Shown piece after piece: positions 15,077 through 17,751 of a DNA stretch of 17,751 nucleotides (positions are counted from its first letter, which is position 1; every line of letters starts with the position of its first letter). Source of the DNA: Cellvibrionaceae bacterium (GTDB taxonomy: Bacteria > Pseudomonadota > Gammaproteobacteria > Pseudomonadales > Cellvibrionaceae); contig JALUYN010000152.1 in the NCBI GenBank assembly GCA_027012915.1, forward strand, positions 1-17,751, written 5' to 3'. The notes beneath the pieces are model-generated. The model had not been told where the DNA came from and ran no database searches. It saw only the letters and a list, made by a program, of their open reading frames with translations. Made by a program: the position numbers and the translations under genes.

Positions 15077-17662
15077 TTGCCAGATACAGAGAGTAAAGAT
15101 TTGCTTCCACCAGGAACTATTGTTCGCCTCAAGAGTGACCCTGGGCGGCAAGGCGTATTGACCGGGAAGCACCGTGCACAAGCTGGCATCTTGAAATATC
15201 AGGTTGCGTTCCCGGAGGGGAAGACATTTCAACCTGACTACGAACTCGAGGTGATCGATGACGATAATTCCGACTGGGAACATCTCATCACTGAGGGGCG
15301 ATTCGGTCGTGTGCGTGATCTTCGCAGGAATCTCACCCACATTCATCTGAGTGGTCGTCTTGCTAACCTTGTCTACAGTATGGATGCCACCAACACGGAC
15401 TTTTATGCGTATCAGTACAAACCAGTACTGTCTTTCCTAGATTCGCCATCAAATGGTTTGCTGATTGCCGATGAAGTTGGTTTGGGTAAGACAATCGAAG
15501 CGGGCCTAATATGGACAGAATTGCGGGCGCGTTTTGATGCGCGACGCCTAATGGTGGTATGTCCTGCGATGTTGCGGGAAAAATGGTGCAGCGAGCTGGC
15601 CAATCGTTTCGGCGTTGATGCCGAAATAATGGGAGCGGCAGAGGTGCTGAAGTATCTGCAGCAGGATCGTTATAACGTACCGGATGGAAAGGGGATCGTT
15701 TGCAGCATGCAGGGTTTGCGTCCTCCAACGGGTTGGCGCAATGAAGATAAGAAGACCAGTGCAGATGCCAAGCTTGCTCGGTTTCTCGAGGAGCAGGCTA
15801 CCGAAGAGCCTATGGTAGACCTCGTTATCATCGACGAGGCTCATTATCTGCGGAATCCTGAAAGCCAGACTGCCAAGCTCGGACAGCTTTTACGAGGTGT
15901 GGCGGACAATGTGGTGCTGCTGTCAGCAACCCCCATCAATTTGAGTGACGACGATCTGTTTCATCTGTTGAATTTGGTCGATCCGGATTCTTTCAGTGTA
16001 AAAGAAGTGTTCCCGCGGGTGATTACAGCCAATGAACATCTGCAGAAAGCACGAGACTTGGTTCTGGATGTCCGCACTGATGCAGACCAGATTCGAGAGG
16101 AGCTCTCACTTGCGCAACAGCATCCCTTGCTGAAGAACAGCCGACAATTGGATGAGCTAGTTTCATCGGAAGACCTAACTGAATGCCTCGCAAGTAAAGC
16201 GGGTCGTATCCGCTTGGCAAATCGAGTAGAGAAAGTCAATTTACTACGCCATGCCATTACTCGGACACGAAAATCAGAGGTTACCGAGTGGCGTGTTATA
16301 CGCGAACCCGTGAAGTGTTTCGTCGAGTTAGACAAAGATGGTGTTGAGTGGCAGTTTTATCAGCTCGTTACCGAAGCGATACGGCGCTACGCCTGGGAAT
16401 CTGATATCAGCGATGGGTTTCTGCTTGCTGGTCCCCAGCGACAAGTGTCCAGCTGTATGTATGCGGCAGCAACGGCATGGAAAGAGAAATACGAAAGCTA
16501 CGAGGAGCAGGTCTACGAAGACTTTGGTTACGAGGGTGGCGACGTGGAGATTTCGCCTCTTATCGAACGTCTTCGAAATGACGTGTTGCCACTCATCAGT
16601 TTGACGGCACTGAGGGAGAACGACAGCAAGTACGAGATGTTCCGCGATGCGGTCAGAGGGTATTTGGCGGACAACCGTGGTGAGAAGCTGATTGTATTCT
16701 CGTTCTACCGAAAAACGCTGGCCTATCTTGCGGAGCGGCTTCTTGAAGATGGCATCAAATCCCAGGTGCTGGTCGGCGGCATGAAGGAGACGAAGCAGGA
16801 AGTTATCAGTAGGTTCAAGGAGTCCCCGGACATTACAGTCCTTCTTTCTTCTGAAGTAGCGAGTGAGGGCGTGGACCTTCAGTTTTGTCGTGTGCTGTTC
16901 AACTACGATCTTCCGTGGAACCCGATGAAGGTAGAGCAGCGGATAGGTCGTATCGATCGTATCGGTCAACGGGCCGAGAAGATCAGCATCGTTAATCTGT
17001 TGTTTGCGGACACTATAGATCATCGGATCCATGATCGCCTGTATACGAGATTACGTATCTTCGAGCGGGCTCTTGGTGGTATGGAGGCCATTCTCGGCGA
17101 GCAGATATCGGGTCTTACAGCGGATTTGCTACGAAAGCCGTTGACGCCAGAGCAAGAGCAGAAGCGCATTGAACAAACGGCGATGGCTGTTGAGAGAATC
17201 CGGCACGACCAGGATGAGCTAGAGAAACAGGCATCGCATCTTATCGCGCACGGTGGTTACATTCTCGACGAAGTGCAGGCGGCACACCAGTTCAAAAAGC
17301 GCATCACTGAAGAAGACTTGGTTGCGTACGTCAAAGACTACCTAGACAAGTTCTGCCAGGGTTTCGAATTCAAGCAACTGTCATCGGATGAACATCGGTT
17401 TGATCTCAGGCTACCCGCTACCGTGGCTGCCTCGCTTGGCGAATTCATTATCAAGCATAAACTTCACGGCCTGACTCGACTTGCGACGGGAGAGACTATT
17501 CGATGCAAGTTTGCAAACAAGGTCAGAGACCCGGCGTCCCGAGATGAGGCGATTAGTCAGTTCCATCCATTGATCAGGTTCGTCGGGCAAGAACTACGGG
17601 AGAAGAACGAGGCGTTTTATCCGTTGGTCACAAGTTCCGCAGCTAATCGCGTAAGTTGTTGA
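15077..17662 (+). CDS. SNF2/RapA-like helicase, 3' end probably truncated
   Basis: This 861-residue SF2 translocase starts at TTG 15077, eight bases after GAGGG (15064-15068); no in-frame ATG exists near by. Residues about 11-60 look like a small beta-barrel (PPGTIVRLKSDPGRQG). The ATPase core shows Walker A DEVGLGKT (132-139), DEAH (253-256), LLSATPINLS (281-290), LLSSEVASEGVDLQF (about 595-609), LPWNPMKVEQRIGRIDRIGQ (about 612-631), including the arginine-finger motif VI from Q621. A charged, coiled-coil-prone C-terminal region follows. It resembles the SNF2-type motors of DISARM (DrmD) and Dpd (DpdE) in layout. The frame ends AFYPLVTSSAANRVSC, and family members I recall continue well beyond HPLIRF. 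With the palindrome and a foreign reading frame immediately downstream, I infer that an insertion removed the native 3' end and supplied the last codons. The helicase core itself is intact. Confidence 0.85.
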   Translation: MPDTESKDLLPPGTIVRLKSDPGRQGVLTGKHRAQAGILKYQVAFPEGKTFQPDYELEVIDDDNSDWEHLITEGRFGRVRDLRRNLTHIHLSGRLANLVYSMDATNTDFYAYQYKPVLSFLDSPSNGLLIADEVGLGKTIEAGLIWTELRARFDARRLMVVCPAMLREKWCSELANRFGVDAEIMGAAEVLKYLQQDRYNVPDGKGIVCSMQGLRPPTGWRNEDKKTSADAKLARFLEEQATEEPMVDLVIIDEAHYLRNPESQTAKLGQLLRGVADNVVLLSATPINLSDDDLFHLLNLVDPDSFSVKEVFPRVITANEHLQKARDLVLDVRTDADQIREELSLAQQHPLLKNSRQLDELVSSEDLTECLASKAGRIRLANRVEKVNLLRHAITRTRKSEVTEWRVIREPVKCFVELDKDGVEWQFYQLVTEAIRRYAWESDISDGFLLAGPQRQVSSCMYAAATAWKEKYESYEEQVYEDFGYEGGDVEISPLIERLRNDVLPLISLTALRENDSKYEMFRDAVRGYLADNRGEKLIVFSFYRKTLAYLAERLLEDGIKSQVLVGGMKETKQEVISRFKESPDITVLLSSEVASEGVDLQFCRVLFNYDLPWNPMKVEQRIGRIDRIGQRAEKISIVNLLFADTIDHRIHDRLYTRLRIFERALGGMEAILGEQISGLTADLLRKPLTPEQEQKRIEQTAMAVERIRHDQDELEKQASHLIAHGGYILDEVQAAHQFKKRITEEDLVAYVKDYLDKFCQGFEFKQLSSDEHRFDLRLPATVAASLGEFIIKHKLHGLTRLATGETIRCKFANKVRDPASRDEAISQFHPLIRFVGQELREKNEAFYPLVTSSAANRVSC

Positions 17663-17664
17663 TC

Positions 17665-17684
17665 TGTCTATCCGCGGATAGACA
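17665..17684. repeat. 20-base perfect palindrome directly after the last helicase
   Basis: TGTCTATC-CGCG-GATAGACA is self-complementary over all 20 bases and begins two bases after the helicase stop codon. As RNA it would form an eight-pair stem with a CGCG loop. On the + strand it is followed by AAAAATG rather than a T-run, and on the minus strand by GATCAACAAC, so it is not a standard intrinsic terminator in either direction. It may be part of an insertion-element end, a resolution or binding site, or a hairpin that protects transcript ends. Confidence 0.6.
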
Positions 17685-17689
17685 AAAAT

Positions 17690-17699
17690 GACACAACAT
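17690..17699 (+). repeat. Right copy of GACACAACAT direct repeat
   Basis: This copy lies five bases after the 20-base palindrome and five bases before the stop codon of the clipped minus-strand frame. It therefore belongs to the junction where the island's last gene gives way to foreign sequence. Confidence 0.3.
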
Positions 17700-17704
17700 T
17701 GGGC

Positions 17705-17751
17705 TCAGCCGGGTTTTTTCACGCCCAGTGCCGCGAACAGTTCCAGTTGCT
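17705..17751 (-). CDS. C-terminal tail of a minus-strand gene, possibly a transposase
   Basis: Reading inward from the right edge on the minus strand gives QLELFAALGVKKPG followed by TGA (17707-17705). Only 14 residues are visible. They look like a natural protein tail (an amphipathic helix, then a basic end) and the frame is open to the window edge. Its placement, convergent with a prematurely ended helicase and separated from it by a palindrome, suggests the transposase of an insertion sequence. IS4- or IS1634-like transposases sometimes end in a similar way, but this is weak recall. It could equally be an unrelated chromosomal gene or a chance frame. Confidence 0.4.
   Translation of the reverse strand, partial: QLELFAALGVKKPG

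Noticed and set aside
1026..17662. Assignment to DISARM, Dpd, BREX, Zorya or Gabija
   Set aside because: The defining genes are absent: no DUF1998 or methyltransferase, no DpdA, no PglZ, no MotAB-like pair, no GajA. Only general PLD and helicase parts are shared.
17700..17727. GGGCTCAGCCGGGTTTTTT as an intrinsic terminator
   Set aside because: The T-run is suggestive, but the stem before it is only about three pairs, and the sequence lies inside the clipped minus-strand frame.
1..17751. CRISPR arrays, tRNA or rRNA genes, integrase
   Set aside because: I saw no regularly spaced repeats of CRISPR length, no conserved RNA gene cores and no recombinase motifs on either strand.

Overview
The window looks like a defence (anti-mobile-element) island from a moderately GC-rich proteobacterium, probably a gammaproteobacterium. 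That placement rests on base composition and gene style by eye, and no taxonomic marker gene is present. Every convincing gene is on the + strand except a clipped reading frame at the far right. There is no tRNA, rRNA, CRISPR array, DNA methyltransferase or integrase. No stretch over 300 bases lacks a gene.

Layout. Positions 1-181 hold nothing I can assign. Positions 182-316 may encode a 44-residue glycine-zipper membrane peptide, overlapping the start of a four-helix membrane protein (297-965). A tightly packed series of large genes follows: a DUF6361 protein (1026-2279), a phospholipase D-fold putative nuclease (2279-4126), a 1077-residue SNF2-like helicase with a large insertion (4116-7349), a NERD nuclease fused to a compact superfamily 1 helicase (7390-9048), an AddB-like PD-(D/E)XK nuclease (9074-11824), an AddA-like UvrD helicase-nuclease (11821-14994) and, after the only AT-rich gap (14995-15076), a second SNF2/RapA-like helicase (15077-17662). 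Most junctions overlap or have gaps of 60 bases or less, so one long operon is likely, possibly with an extra control point before the last gene.

How it may work. The cluster carries four intact ATP-driven DNA motors (genes at 4116, 7390, 11821, 15077) and four predicted nuclease centres (PLD, NERD and two RecB-type PD-(D/E)XK sites), plus DUF6361, whose function is unknown. The AddB/AddA-like pair resembles an end-processing helicase-nuclease. The DUF6361-PLD-helicase trio and the terminal SNF2 motor resemble parts of multi-gene anti-phage systems such as DISARM or Dpd, but the hallmark genes of those systems (DUF1998 and methyltransferase; DpdA) are missing. My inference is a DNA-targeting defence system that combines accessory motors with an AddAB-like degradosome, with one or two membrane proteins at its upstream edge. 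I do not know an established name for this exact gene set.

Right edge. The last helicase ends abruptly. Two bases later comes a 20-base perfect palindrome, then the tail of a minus-strand reading frame. This fits truncation of the helicase by an insertion element. A 10-base word, GACACAACAT, occurs at both window ends.
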